A DNA stretch of 59,713 nt from Bacteriovoracaceae bacterium (GTDB lineage: Bacteria > Bdellovibrionota > Bacteriovoracia > Bacteriovoracales > Bacteriovoracaceae), in contig CANHIY010000004.1 in NCBI GenBank assembly GCA_947461175.1, positions 1 to 59,713 of the forward strand, in the 5' to 3' direction. Positions 43,613 to 52,368 of the stretch are shown here, piece by piece. The notes under the pieces were generated by a model. It ran no database searches and had not been told where the DNA came from. It saw nothing but the letters and a program-made list of their open reading frames with translations. The stretch's first letter is position 1. Every line of letters starts with the position of its first letter. A program made the translations under genes and the position numbers.

Positions 43613-44959
43613 ATGAAAAAATTACTCGGTCTTTCTTCATCGAAAATGTGTTTAATCTCTGGGCTTTCTTTGCTGGTAACTTTGGCTTCCTTTTGGCACC
43701 TTCGGTTAAATCAGGGACAAATCGATAGATTGAATTCCCTCGGTCAAGGCGTTAACACCTGCTTTAATAGAATTTCTCAAACTTTTACTGCTTTAATGAT
43801 TAAAGAGATAAAGTCACCCTATTTAAACCGAAGTTTTATGGCAGTTTCAGATGAGTGTTTGAATGAAACCACAAAAGCAGTCTCACCTTTTAAAAATGAC
43901 CTTGGTAAAGGTTACCAGCTACTAAATCAATTGATTTCCGAAGTGAACTGGTTTCATGAAATTGTTGTTAAAATTCATGCTCCCTTAGTTGCCCAGCAAG
44001 CGACTCATCCTCCCATGACTCTGCTAACAGATCGTTTCAGTAAAATGGAAAATTTTAAAATTGATCTTATGGATGAATTAGAAATTTCCATGACTAAACT
44101 TAAAAGCGTTCAAAGAAATGACGAGTACCTTATTGCTCTCAGCCTGATTATATTTGTTCTTGCCCTAAGCCTAATCTCGCTTCAGGATCATCATAGAATC
44201 CAAGCAATTAAGAAGATTGAAGACAATGCAGTTCATTTACTAAGGTCAGGGAAACATAGTACCGGAGCAGTGGTGGATCAATTAATTGATAATGCCTTAT
44301 CTACTCAAAATTTAAAAATTACCGCACAAGTTTTCAGAGATTACCATGGTCAGTTGCTCGAAAATCTGGCAATGAAGCAAAAATCTCCATTGAGTCAGAG
44401 CATCTCAAAAATCATTCCTGAAGATGAACCAGAGGTTGAAGAAATCTATGGAACTCAGTTTAAATCATCTCTGAAAGAAGTCCTCATTTCAGTACAGAAT
44501 AATCAGCCTCAAGATTTAATTATGGCGAGCGAAGTGAGGGATGTGCATTTAAATGTTGCCTTTGAAGTTCTTGAGCAAGTCTTGAGTTCCTCTCTTAATC
44601 AGCTTGCTTCAAGAAGAACAGGGAGTAAGAAGATTTTAATCAGTAATCAGGTTCACACTGATAAATCGATTATTAATATTTTCCTTGGAGATACCATATT
44701 CAATGCCACTGAGCTTAATTTTTCACAGGGGCAAGTTGATAAAAACTCAGAACCGATAGACATGAATCTCATTATTTTGAAGGAAATCGTAAGAGATTCA
44801 GGGATTCAGTGGCATCTTGAAAACAAGTTAGATAGAAATGGCAAAATAGTTGGTGCTAATATCAAACTCAATGTGAAAAGAGTTCCCAAGGAAAAGTCTA
44901 AGCTAATTTCACTAACTAAAGGTAAAAAAAGAGATATTGCAAAAGATCTCATGAATTAG
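43613..44959 (+). CDS. Membrane sensor-like protein with kinase-ATPase-like C-terminus
   Basis: 448 residues from ATG 43613; an in-frame TTG at 43586 adds nine residues. Two membrane helices (about 11-29 and 169-188) flank a periplasmic helical domain of about 135 residues, the layout of a sensor kinase. The cytoplasmic part has no H-box with a phosphoacceptor His. Residues about 310-430 have the length and secondary-structure order of a HATPase domain (LNVAFEVLEQVLSSSLNQLA in the N-box position), but Asn, DxGxG and GxGxG are not evident. Probably a signalling protein that no longer phosphorylates. Converges with dtd, stops overlapping by 4. Confidence 0.68.
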   Translation: MKKLLGLSSSKMCLISGLSLLVTLASFWHLRLNQGQIDRLNSLGQGVNTCFNRISQTFTALMIKEIKSPYLNRSFMAVSDECLNETTKAVSPFKNDLGKGYQLLNQLISEVNWFHEIVVKIHAPLVAQQATHPPMTLLTDRFSKMENFKIDLMDELEISMTKLKSVQRNDEYLIALSLIIFVLALSLISLQDHHRIQAIKKIEDNAVHLLRSGKHSTGAVVDQLIDNALSTQNLKITAQVFRDYHGQLLENLAMKQKSPLSQSISKIIPEDEPEVEEIYGTQFKSSLKEVLISVQNNQPQDLIMASEVRDVHLNVAFEVLEQVLSSSLNQLASRRTGSKKILISNQVHTDKSIINIFLGDTIFNATELNFSQGQVDKNSEPIDMNLIILKEIVRDSGIQWHLENKLDRNGKIVGANIKLNVKRVPKEKSKLISLTKGKKRDIAKDLMN

Positions 44960-45393
44960 AATTGAAGAAAAAAAGTTACAGGACCATCATTAATAAGTTT
45001 TACCTGCATCATTGAACCGAACTTTCCTTCTTTAACAGTGAGTCCTTTATTCCTAAGTTCTCTGTTAAACAGAGCATATTTAAGGCGTGCCTCTTGTGGG
45101 GGCATGGATTTTTCAAAACTCGGTCGGTGTCCACCTGAGCCATCCCAACTAAGTGTAAACTGACTGACAGATAAAATTTCTCCTTTGATAGCGTGAATAT
45201 CTATATTCATCTTTCCTTCACTGTCATCAAAGATCCTCAGTTTTGAAATTTTTTCCACTGCCTTATTTAGTGCTTCATCCTTATCTCCATTTTCAAAACA
45301 AATCAGAAGCAATAGGCCATGGGCAATAGAGCCCACGATTTCTGAATCCACAGAGACACAAGCTTCCTTCACGCGCTGAACGATGATTTTCAC
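44956..45393 (-). CDS. dtd: D-aminoacyl-tRNA deacylase
   Basis: 145 residues, the standard Dtd length. Signatures: LSVSQFTLSWDGSGGHRPSF (SQFTL) and LINDGPVTFFLQF (the NxGPVT motif), plus MKIIVQRV at the N-terminus. Cuts D-amino acids and glycine from mischarged tRNA. The GTG start overlaps the stop of the upstream 961-residue gene (GTGA), so its translation depends at least in part on that gene. Confidence 0.95.
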   Translation of the reverse strand: MKIIVQRVKEACVSVDSEIVGSIAHGLLLLICFENGDKDEALNKAVEKISKLRIFDDSEGKMNIDIHAIKGEILSVSQFTLSWDGSGGHRPSFEKSMPPQEARLKYALFNRELRNKGLTVKEGKFGSMMQVKLINDGPVTFFLQF

Positions 45394-48275
45394 TGCTTTC
45401 TACCCTGAAGAACCTGAATTCTCATTGCATGATCTAAGGTCTTCTGAACCTCTTCTAGTAGTTCTTCATAGATAATTCTGAGATCCTTCGTTGTCTCTAT
45501 GACTTCTTTTAAATCTGAAATTTTTGGCACATAGAGAGCCCTTAAAATTTTTGAAACAGGGACGTCACAGGCCTCAGAAAGGAGCAATTGAATAAATTGT
45601 AAAAGAGAATCCTCGGCATGTAGTCTTAAGATAATTTTATTTTCACTTATCATTTCAAGTGAGGAGAGTCTTAAATCACTTTTTTGAATAACTTTTATTT
45701 GGCAATCGGTTAAAGGGAGATGGATGTCTGAGGCAACTGACCCATCAACAAACTCAATAAAAATATCTTCGTTCTGAGGATAGATTGGAAATGTTTGTTT
45801 CATCAAAAGCTTTGCCTGAACAACTGGACTCATGAAGCTCATTTTTTGTCCGAGTTTTACTTCATTCATTTTCCATATCAAGGTTTTTAAAGTTCTTTCA
45901 AAATTTGATAATAAAGAAAGAATTTCACAGGCATAACGAGGCAATAAATCTTTTAAAATTTGATCAATATGTATGAAAGAACGTTGAAGATCTTGAGTTG
46001 AAGAATTAAGAAGTTGTTCTTCATTAAGTTCAAGGATTTTAAAACCAGAACGAATGTGACTTGGCAGAGGCTCGGTCTCAGTAAGAAATTTTGGTACTAA
46101 AAATTTACTCAGGCTACCTTTTACCAATTGAACACCACCATTGAAGGTTAGGTTCATGAGTTGTTTACCAACTGGTGTTTCAAAATAATTTCTTAGAAGA
46201 TTGGGATTAAGACCTGGGATCTTTGGAAGTAGTTGAAAATAACTACATAAAGTTGCTCCGTAATCAGAATAAATGGATCGGAAAGTATCCATAGGATGAA
46301 GCTCTAAACGCACTTCCTCATGTCTGAAATCAACAACCAGAAAGTATAAGACATCACTTTTAAGCCCTAAATTGAGAGGGTTTTTAATGGGAAACTTATC
46401 CTCCGTATGGAGAGATCGGATTTCAAAAATGGTGTCCAAAGGAACGCAACTTGAAAGAAGGCTCTTAAAGTAAGAGGGGTGTGTAATTCGTGTAGAATCC
46501 TCATTCGTCGAATGAATAAGCATTCCATTAACAATGGCCTCCTGGAAATATTCCACTCTGAAAGTATCAGGGAAGTCAAGGTGTCCCATGGCCGGTGCTT
46601 CGGAGAGGTTTGCAAGATAAAAAGTTCGAAGATGATCGGCCACAGAGGAAAATTGTTGAAAATTTACAAGTTCAGCAGAAAATCTGAAATAAGAACAAAG
46701 TTGTTTTTCAGAAAGATTTGTTGATTGTTTCCTGAAAATATAGATGTAGGATCCCAGTTCTCCTTTACCTTTCATATTTTCAAAATCAAATATCGCTTCA
46801 GTCTTAAGTTCTTTTAAAAGTGGTCCTAAACGTTCTCTTAATGAAGGAACGAATAATTTTTTTGAAGAAAGGACAAAGAGATATCCATTTGGCTTGAGGT
46901 ATTTGACCTGTTCCAAAATCTGAGTCATTAAAAAATGCTGAGGATTATTTTTAGGAAACTGACAAAGATTCAGCACGACTCGGTCATAGGTAGATGAAAA
47001 AAAAGGATTATCATCTAGTAGTAAGCCTTGGCGAACAGGGCTATTTTTTCTATTCCTAAAGTGACCACTCATGATTTTACAGATGTATTCAATAGGTCTT
47101 TCAGTTCGATAGATGGATTTTTTTGCTAAAAATGTTAAAAACTGAAGCTCATTGCAGATTTTAGTAAAAGTTCCTGAAACAAATTCGACACCTTTAAAAT
47201 CCGGACACAATAATTCATCCCATCGAAAATCAATATTATTTTCCTGGGCAAGCCAATGGGACAATGACAGAGATTCAAGATAATCTCCAAAATATTTGCA
47301 GCTTATAATTTTTTCAGTATCAACATTTGAGTTAGGAATTAACCCAGCTTCGAGTGTTTCAATCCACAAAGGGAAATTTATCTGAAGAGAGTTTAAAAAT
47401 AGTCCCATTGATAAATGAGAAAGTGCATGGGAGTAGATTTTATTTTGATCTTGGGAGATCTGAGTTCTGTGAGACAGGTGTTTGGTAATTTCAGAGATCT
47501 CAAGTTCCCTTGACACAGAAAAAAGTTCCCTCATTGCTTCCTGCATACCTTCGTGAGGACGGTACCAACTATAGAGGTTTGTTTCGAGAGCACTACTTTT
47601 AAGTTCCGTATGGCTTCCAGTTTTAAAGATTTGAGACAGAAAAGCAGTAGGGTACAGAAGTGCCTTATGGGAAAGTTCAATTCCACATTTATCTATTAAG
47701 GAAGCGATGAAGCGGAGTTTTAAAAAGGTGATGGTTGCCACTCTATTACAGTAGATGTCGATAAATTCGGACAGGTTATTGTCTTGATTAAGTTTATCAA
47801 TGTCGAGAGCATTCCAAAAACTTCCAAGATCTGAAAGGTCTTCAAAATTAAGTCCTAAAGTTTCGGCAAAGGAGAGGAACTCATTATAAAGACCTTGTTT
47901 GATCGTTTTGGGAAAATCTTTCGTTCTTAGAAGTTCATTTTTGATATCGAGTTGAATCTTTGTCATCAAACGCTCAAATTTCAGGATGTTCATGGAAGGA
48001 AGTGAGTCCCCCTTCCACCCTGGAACAAAGCAATCAATGGGAGAAAACTTGCTCCCCAAAACTTGAGGTAATTTTGGTGTTTTATTCTGATAAATAAATT
48101 TAGGGAAACGCTGATGTGACCGCTGACTTTTTGTATAATCGGATAAATTATTTTTTTCAGACGGATAAGAAACTGAGTCGGTAAAATATTGACCAAAAGA
48201 AGTCGTGGTTGATTCATGAACTGAATCAATATCTTTTTGAAACCACTGTGAGGCCAAGAAACTTTTCTTACTCAA
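45390..48275 (-). CDS. Degenerate N6-adenine methyltransferase-like protein with target-recognition-like region
   Basis: 961 residues, no signal peptide or membrane helix. Residues about 355-520 follow the order of a gamma-class N6-adenine methyltransferase: a motif I-like segment (CPDFKGVEFVSGTFTKIC), YDRVVLNLCQFP at 430-441 where NPP(Y/F) is expected, then HFLMTQILEQVKYLKPNGYL, VLSSKKLFVPSLRERLGPLL and a final strand LGSYIYIFRK. The catalytic NPPF is NLCQF, so methylation is unlikely. Residues about 600-735 resemble a type I/IIG specificity domain (YFETPVGKQLMNLTFNGG, then LVKGSLSKFLVPKF), and the helical C-terminus may be the second half-repeat. Neither a restriction nuclease motif nor partner genes are seen. 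Translationally coupled to dtd downstream. The fold assignment is inference; the reading frame itself is certain. Confidence 0.72.
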   Translation of the reverse strand: MSKKSFLASQWFQKDIDSVHESTTTSFGQYFTDSVSYPSEKNNLSDYTKSQRSHQRFPKFIYQNKTPKLPQVLGSKFSPIDCFVPGWKGDSLPSMNILKFERLMTKIQLDIKNELLRTKDFPKTIKQGLYNEFLSFAETLGLNFEDLSDLGSFWNALDIDKLNQDNNLSEFIDIYCNRVATITFLKLRFIASLIDKCGIELSHKALLYPTAFLSQIFKTGSHTELKSSALETNLYSWYRPHEGMQEAMRELFSVSRELEISEITKHLSHRTQISQDQNKIYSHALSHLSMGLFLNSLQINFPLWIETLEAGLIPNSNVDTEKIISCKYFGDYLESLSLSHWLAQENNIDFRWDELLCPDFKGVEFVSGTFTKICNELQFLTFLAKKSIYRTERPIEYICKIMSGHFRNRKNSPVRQGLLLDDNPFFSSTYDRVVLNLCQFPKNNPQHFLMTQILEQVKYLKPNGYLFVLSSKKLFVPSLRERLGPLLKELKTEAIFDFENMKGKGELGSYIYIFRKQSTNLSEKQLCSYFRFSAELVNFQQFSSVADHLRTFYLANLSEAPAMGHLDFPDTFRVEYFQEAIVNGMLIHSTNEDSTRITHPSYFKSLLSSCVPLDTIFEIRSLHTEDKFPIKNPLNLGLKSDVLYFLVVDFRHEEVRLELHPMDTFRSIYSDYGATLCSYFQLLPKIPGLNPNLLRNYFETPVGKQLMNLTFNGGVQLVKGSLSKFLVPKFLTETEPLPSHIRSGFKILELNEEQLLNSSTQDLQRSFIHIDQILKDLLPRYACEILSLLSNFERTLKTLIWKMNEVKLGQKMSFMSPVVQAKLLMKQTFPIYPQNEDIFIEFVDGSVASDIHLPLTDCQIKVIQKSDLRLSSLEMISENKIILRLHAEDSLLQFIQLLLSEACDVPVSKILRALYVPKISDLKEVIETTKDLRIIYEELLEEVQKTLDHAMRIQVLQGRKQ

Positions 48276-48470
48276 TTGGTCGAGCCTTCTGCGTTAGTAG
48301 TCGAAACTACTGAAATAACTATTAAATATGGAGGGAATTAGTTTCACTTATCCCTCTTCTCTTGTCATGAGAAATGATCGAAAAATGTCATATAAAGTTT
48401 TTTTTGCATGATGCCGAAAAGTTCATTGTTGTGATTTTAAATAAATTAGATTTGAGAGGGGAGTTTTTTT

Positions 48471-48938
48471 ATGGACCAGAGCTTCAATGACCAGGAACTT
48501 TCAGACATTATGAAAGAAATAGAAGCCTTGGAAGAGGATTTTGAAGCCTCCACTGAGAGTGATCCTGGCACAGCGCTAGAAGAGTTGGCACAACTAGAGG
48601 AGGGAGGTAAAACCCCCGAGACCCCAGTTAGCTTGCTTACAATGGAAACGTTGAAACCAGAAAACAGCTCAATGAAAAAAAATTTTTCTGAAAAAAAGAC
48701 TGATGATGTGAAAGTATCTAATCCCACATTTGTGGCGCCGGCATCATCCTTATCTGCCTCTTCTACTGCCATAAAATTCAAGGTATCAGGTAATTTATCT
48801 CTTGATCTGGAGCTAGAAATGGGGGAGCAAGTAGTATCCTTAAAAGTTTCTGAATCAGGGCTCAGCATTGAGATGGATGGGGGAGTGAAATTTACAATTC
48901 CCAATCAAATTAAGGCAGGTCATAAAAAGGCCGGCTGA
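48471..48938 (+). CDS. Acidic protein, unknown
   Basis: 155 residues with GGGGAG 7 bases before the ATG. N-terminal half very acidic and helical (DIMKEIEALEEDFEAS, ALEELAQLEEGG), a Ser/Thr/Lys linker, then a compact beta-rich C-terminal domain (IKFKVSGNLSLDLELEMGEQ, VSLKVSESGLSIEMDGGVKF). No family recognised. It lies directly before rsmD (3 bases), and diverges from the 961-residue gene. Confidence 0.75.
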   Translation: MDQSFNDQELSDIMKEIEALEEDFEASTESDPGTALEELAQLEEGGKTPETPVSLLTMETLKPENSSMKKNFSEKKTDDVKVSNPTFVAPASSLSASSTAIKFKVSGNLSLDLELEMGEQVVSLKVSESGLSIEMDGGVKFTIPNQIKAGHKKAG

Positions 48939-48941
48939 TCC

Positions 48942-49523
48942 ATGTCTGTAAAAATTTTGGGAGGAAGTGCGCGAGGATTCACCTTGCTTACGCCAAAAAC
49001 TTTTTCAACCCGACCGACATCTGTTCTTGTGAGGAGAAAAATCTTTGATTGGCGGCAAAGGATGGATGAATTTATTTTTCTCGATGTTTTTGCCGGTTCA
49101 GGCTCAATGGGGTTTGAGGCCCTTTCCAGAGGTGCTGAAAAAATTTTTTTAAACGATTCCAACAAATCAGCGTTTTTAACATTAAGAGATAATAAATTAA
49201 GAATTGAGAAAGCATTCTCGTTACCTACCTCTAACATCCAACTGTCAAATATGGATGCTAAAATTTGGGTTACAAGAGAGCTAAACTCTAATCTGAACAA
49301 CTCATCAAATGCTGTCCTTTACATTGATCCACCCTATGAACAGCATAAACTTTATGATGAGATGATAGTAGCTTTAAAGGATAAAAAATTCAATGGAGAG
49401 GTATGGTTAGAGTCTGATAAACTCAAAGGTCCACATTTGAAGGATCTCGTCGGAGCATTCTCTTCAGTTATTAAAATTGTGGAACAGGGGGATCATTTTG
49501 TGATCCTGGGAAAATTAGTATAA
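48942..49523 (+). CDS. rsmD: 16S rRNA (guanine-N2)-methyltransferase RsmD
   Basis: 193 residues. SAM site FLDVFAGSGSMGFEALSRGA, catalytic motif YIDPPYEQHKLYDE, and N-terminal VKILGGSARGFTL with RPTSVLVRRKIFDW. Methylates G966 of 16S rRNA. The pairing rsmD-coaD is very common and is kept here. Confidence 0.95.
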   Translation: MSVKILGGSARGFTLLTPKTFSTRPTSVLVRRKIFDWRQRMDEFIFLDVFAGSGSMGFEALSRGAEKIFLNDSNKSAFLTLRDNKLRIEKAFSLPTSNIQLSNMDAKIWVTRELNSNLNNSSNAVLYIDPPYEQHKLYDEMIVALKDKKFNGEVWLESDKLKGPHLKDLVGAFSSVIKIVEQGDHFVILGKLV

Positions 49524-49559
49524 GATAATTTAAGACTCATTAAGGCCAAAGGATGAATC

Positions 49560-50042
49560 TTGGAAAAGAAACGTGCACTATACGCAGGAACATTTGATCC
49601 CTTTACAAATGGTCATCTGGACATCGTTCAAAGGGCGATAAAAATATTCGATGAGATCATCGTTCTTGTCGCAGTTTCTCCTACAAAAAAACCTTTTATG
49701 TCCACAGAACAAAGAGTGAATGTTCTGAACAAGCTATTTGCTCATGAGCCTAAAGTTAAAGTGGATAGTTGGTCTGGTTTAATTGTAGAATATGCCCGAC
49801 AAAATAAAATTGCTTCCATTGTAAGAGGTTTAAGACCCACCGGCGATTTTGAAATCGAATTTCAGATGGCCTCCATGAACCGTAAAATCAATCCTGATTG
49901 TGATACCGTATTCTTAATGACGAGTGAAAAACTTTACTACATTTCTAGTTCATTAGTTAAAGAAGTCTATCAACATCATGGGGACATTACGAGTTTTATA
50001 CCTCCCTTGGTACATGAAGAGTTAAAAAAGATTAAGGATTAG
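49560..50042 (+). CDS. coaD: Phosphopantetheine adenylyltransferase
   Basis: 160 residues from a TTG start (the nearby ATG at 49553 is out of frame). Nucleotidyltransferase motifs ALYAGTFDPFTNGHLDIV and YISSSLVKEVYQHHGD, plus IVRGLRPTGDFEIEFQMA. Fourth step of coenzyme A synthesis. GGA lies 7 bases before the TTG. Confidence 0.96.
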   Translation: MEKKRALYAGTFDPFTNGHLDIVQRAIKIFDEIIVLVAVSPTKKPFMSTEQRVNVLNKLFAHEPKVKVDSWSGLIVEYARQNKIASIVRGLRPTGDFEIEFQMASMNRKINPDCDTVFLMTSEKLYYISSSLVKEVYQHHGDITSFIPPLVHEELKKIKD

Positions 50043-50052
50043 GAACCAACAT

Positions 50053-51267
50053 ATGCTCATAAGTTCTCGGGTTAAAGGAATTCAAGATAGCATTACGATG
50101 AAGCTTAATGAAAAATCTCTGCTCCTATCTGAGGAAGGAAAGGTCCTCTATAATTTATCCGGTGGCCAGCTTCCCATCAAACCTTCAGTTGAGTTTATAG
50201 AAAAGATACATCACCAGTTAAATTTTTTAAAAAGTTATCAGTATTCACCTTCCGGAGGATTCCCAGCACTTCGTAAAAAACTTTTATCCTATTTTTCCTC
50301 GTCCAGAAGACTACCTGAGGAACTCTTTGAGACAAGTTCGGACGTTATTGTTAGTAATGGTTCAAAACATTCTATTTATAATGCCTTGGGTTCTTTAATT
50401 GATCCCGGGGATGAAGTTATTTTACTTGCCCCCTACTGGGTTTCCTATCCTGAAATGATTAAATTCTGGGGAGGAGTGCCAGTTGTGGTAAAATCAAATG
50501 TGTATGATGCCTTTGTTCCTGCAATTGATGACATCAGAAAATCTATCTCACCCTCAACAAAGGTGATTATCGTTAACAGCCCCAATAACCCTTCTGGAGT
50601 TCATTATTCTGAAACCTGGATGAGGGAATTTGCTTTATTACTTCAAGATTACCCTGATCTCATTGTTATTTCAGACGAGGTTTATTCCGATTTAAGCTAC
50701 TTTGATCCAAAGCCCAGTTACTTTTACCAATTTGATCACTCCCTGTTAAAGAGAACTGTTGTCGTACAGGCCATATCTAAAACTCTGGCGGCCACAGGTT
50801 TAAGACTTGGGTGGGTGATTGCTCCCATTGAAATAACGACTGCTATGTCCAGCATTCAGGGGCAGACAACTTCAGGAGCAAATTCACTTATCCAAAGATC
50901 TTTAATTGATTTTGATTTTTCTCACATCGAGGGATTCTTAACTCCAGTAAAGAATCACTTAAGGATGAATGCAGAGATACTGCGTGAGAAGTTTCGAGAA
51001 GCAAATATTGGACATTGTTGGTACCAAAGCACTTCAGCATTCTATTTTATGATAGATTTTTCCCGCACCCCTATGTTTAAGCGTTTTGAGGATTCAAAAG
51101 ATTATTCCTACCTAATTGCAGATGAACTGCTTGAGAAGGAGGGAATTATTCTGGTGCCAGGGACTGATTTTGGCATACCTAATACCGCTAGGATCTCACT
51201 TGTCATTGAAGAAGTTCCCTTCAGAGAGGCTGTAACTAAAATTATCAAGTATGCTCATCAGGTTTAA
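50053..51267 (+). CDS. Class I PLP aminotransferase (aspartate aminotransferase-like)
   Basis: 404 residues, AGGAA 7 bases before the ATG. Fold type I aminotransferase: SGGQLPIKPS at the N-terminus, YSPSGGFPALRKKL, NSPNNPSGVHYSE, SDEVYSDL, and the PLP lysine in VQAISKTLAATGLRLGW. The C-terminal domain has the conserved Arg in ARISLV. Substrate not resolved beyond aspartate/aromatic type. Eleven bases after coaD. Confidence 0.92.
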   Translation: MLISSRVKGIQDSITMKLNEKSLLLSEEGKVLYNLSGGQLPIKPSVEFIEKIHHQLNFLKSYQYSPSGGFPALRKKLLSYFSSSRRLPEELFETSSDVIVSNGSKHSIYNALGSLIDPGDEVILLAPYWVSYPEMIKFWGGVPVVVKSNVYDAFVPAIDDIRKSISPSTKVIIVNSPNNPSGVHYSETWMREFALLLQDYPDLIVISDEVYSDLSYFDPKPSYFYQFDHSLLKRTVVVQAISKTLAATGLRLGWVIAPIEITTAMSSIQGQTTSGANSLIQRSLIDFDFSHIEGFLTPVKNHLRMNAEILREKFREANIGHCWYQSTSAFYFMIDFSRTPMFKRFEDSKDYSYLIADELLEKEGIILVPGTDFGIPNTARISLVIEEVPFREAVTKIIKYAHQV

Positions 51268-51294
51268 AATCGATTGCATTAATCCTCTTAAGTT

Positions 51295-51309
51295 TCATTT
51301 TGAAAATGA
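51295..51309. other. 15-base palindrome
   Basis: TCATTTT-G-AAAATGA, perfect arms of 7. It sits between the aminotransferase stop and the promoter-like element at 51355. No T-run follows, so not a standard terminator; possible operator. Confidence 0.35.
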
Positions 51310-51354
51310 TCTCGGCAAATATTCTCACTCATCCTTATTTTTTTCTTCCTGACC

Positions 51355-51360
51355 TATAAT
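51355..51360 (+). promoter_or_regulatory. Perfect -10 box upstream of the lipoprotein gene
   Basis: TATAAT, 66 bases before the GTG at 51427. No matching -35 at standard spacing. Confidence 0.4.
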
Positions 51361-51426
51361 ATACCCATCACACTTATATTTTAAGGGTTGAAGTAAGTGC
51401 GATGGAAATGGTTAAGAGGAAGATTT

Positions 51427-52368
51427 GTGAAATTATTCAATATTTTAGTTATTTTCATCCTTGTCATTGGTTGTGGAAAAAAGAACTCTCAGCTAACCAG
51501 TGAAGCGATTGATGTTGCACTAACCCATCTGTCAAAAGAAGAATGTGATGAGGCCCTGAAAGTTTTACTAAAGCTAGATGGAGAAGAAGAGAACCCCATT
51601 TACATACAAGTCCTGGCCAGTGCTTATGCTTGCAAGGCAGACTACAAAGAGATCAATTTTCTAGAGGATGATCTTATCACTCTCACCACCACATCTGCCG
51701 TTACGATCATGACCTCCTTGACTAAAATGACCATGTCTTCTCAAACGGAGGCAGATTCTGATGATTATGTTTCAATCTTAAAGGGCATCAATACTCTTTT
51801 GGGAGCCACATATGGTACCCCTGGACAACTTGCCAGAAATCAAAAGTTTGGTATCCGGCGTGCTTCCTATCTTGGCATTCAAGCCCTTCTTCTTCAGCTC
51901 GTTAATCTTGGAAAGTTTCTTCATTTCTATGGAAATGTAAATAATACCGGTTCAAAGGGTCAGGGAGGAAATACAAACACTTGTTTTCTGAATTACACCC
52001 ATTTTGATGCAACCATTCTAATAAATGCTGGCTTAGGTGGAATCTGCAATACCACTAATGATGGTCACCCAGACCTTGATCTTAGTAGTTCAGATGGTAA
52101 ACGCAGGGCCTGTGAGGGAGTAGTATTAGTTGCAAACATTATAGATATCATCGATAACCTGGAATTAGGGGAGAACAACGACTTAAAAGTGCTGGAAGAT
52201 TTTTCTGAAGAAATTAATATTTTCCTAGATATCGCTGAACAAGATGGATTGGGTCAGTTTGTGACTATGACTTCTCAGAGTGACTGTGAAACTGCTTTGA
52301 ATTCAGCTTCAAACCTGGATGATCTCCAAACTTACTTTGTACTGATTTTTGAAAAAGGGCTTCAATGA
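51427..52368 (+). CDS. TPR-like lipoprotein, unknown
   Basis: 313 residues from GTG 51427, which has AAGAGGA 6 bases upstream and begins a clear lipoprotein signal (KLFNILVIFILVIGCGKK, lipobox VIGC); an upstream GTG at 51397 is rejected. N-terminal region has a TPR-like helical pair (KEECDEALKVLLKLDGEEEN). The middle has Asn/Gly-rich loops (NVNNTGSKGQGGNTNTC) and three Cys. The next gene overlaps by 4 bases and encodes a predicted beta-barrel, so the two probably act at the outer membrane together. Confidence 0.8.
   Translation: MKLFNILVIFILVIGCGKKNSQLTSEAIDVALTHLSKEECDEALKVLLKLDGEEENPIYIQVLASAYACKADYKEINFLEDDLITLTTTSAVTIMTSLTKMTMSSQTEADSDDYVSILKGINTLLGATYGTPGQLARNQKFGIRRASYLGIQALLLQLVNLGKFLHFYGNVNNTGSKGQGGNTNTCFLNYTHFDATILINAGLGGICNTTNDGHPDLDLSSSDGKRRACEGVVLVANIIDIIDNLELGENNDLKVLEDFSEEINIFLDIAEQDGLGQFVTMTSQSDCETALNSASNLDDLQTYFVLIFEKGLQ

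Noticed and set aside
45390-48275. Active restriction-modification system
   Set aside because: NPP(Y/F) is replaced by NLCQF, no nuclease motif is visible, and no partner genes or mobility signs flank it.
48296-48311. Hairpin AGTAGT-CGAA-ACTACT upstream of the 961-residue gene
   Set aside because: Only 6 AT-rich pairs and not placed over a binding site or followed by a T-run; likely chance.
48446-48904. 152-codon open frame on the minus strand
   Set aside because: Antisense to the acidic protein at 48471, whose start has a strong binding site; the antisense product is a Ser-rich mirror of the acidic repeat.
48920-49300. 126-codon open frame on the minus strand
   Set aside because: Antisense to rsmD, which has all its motifs.
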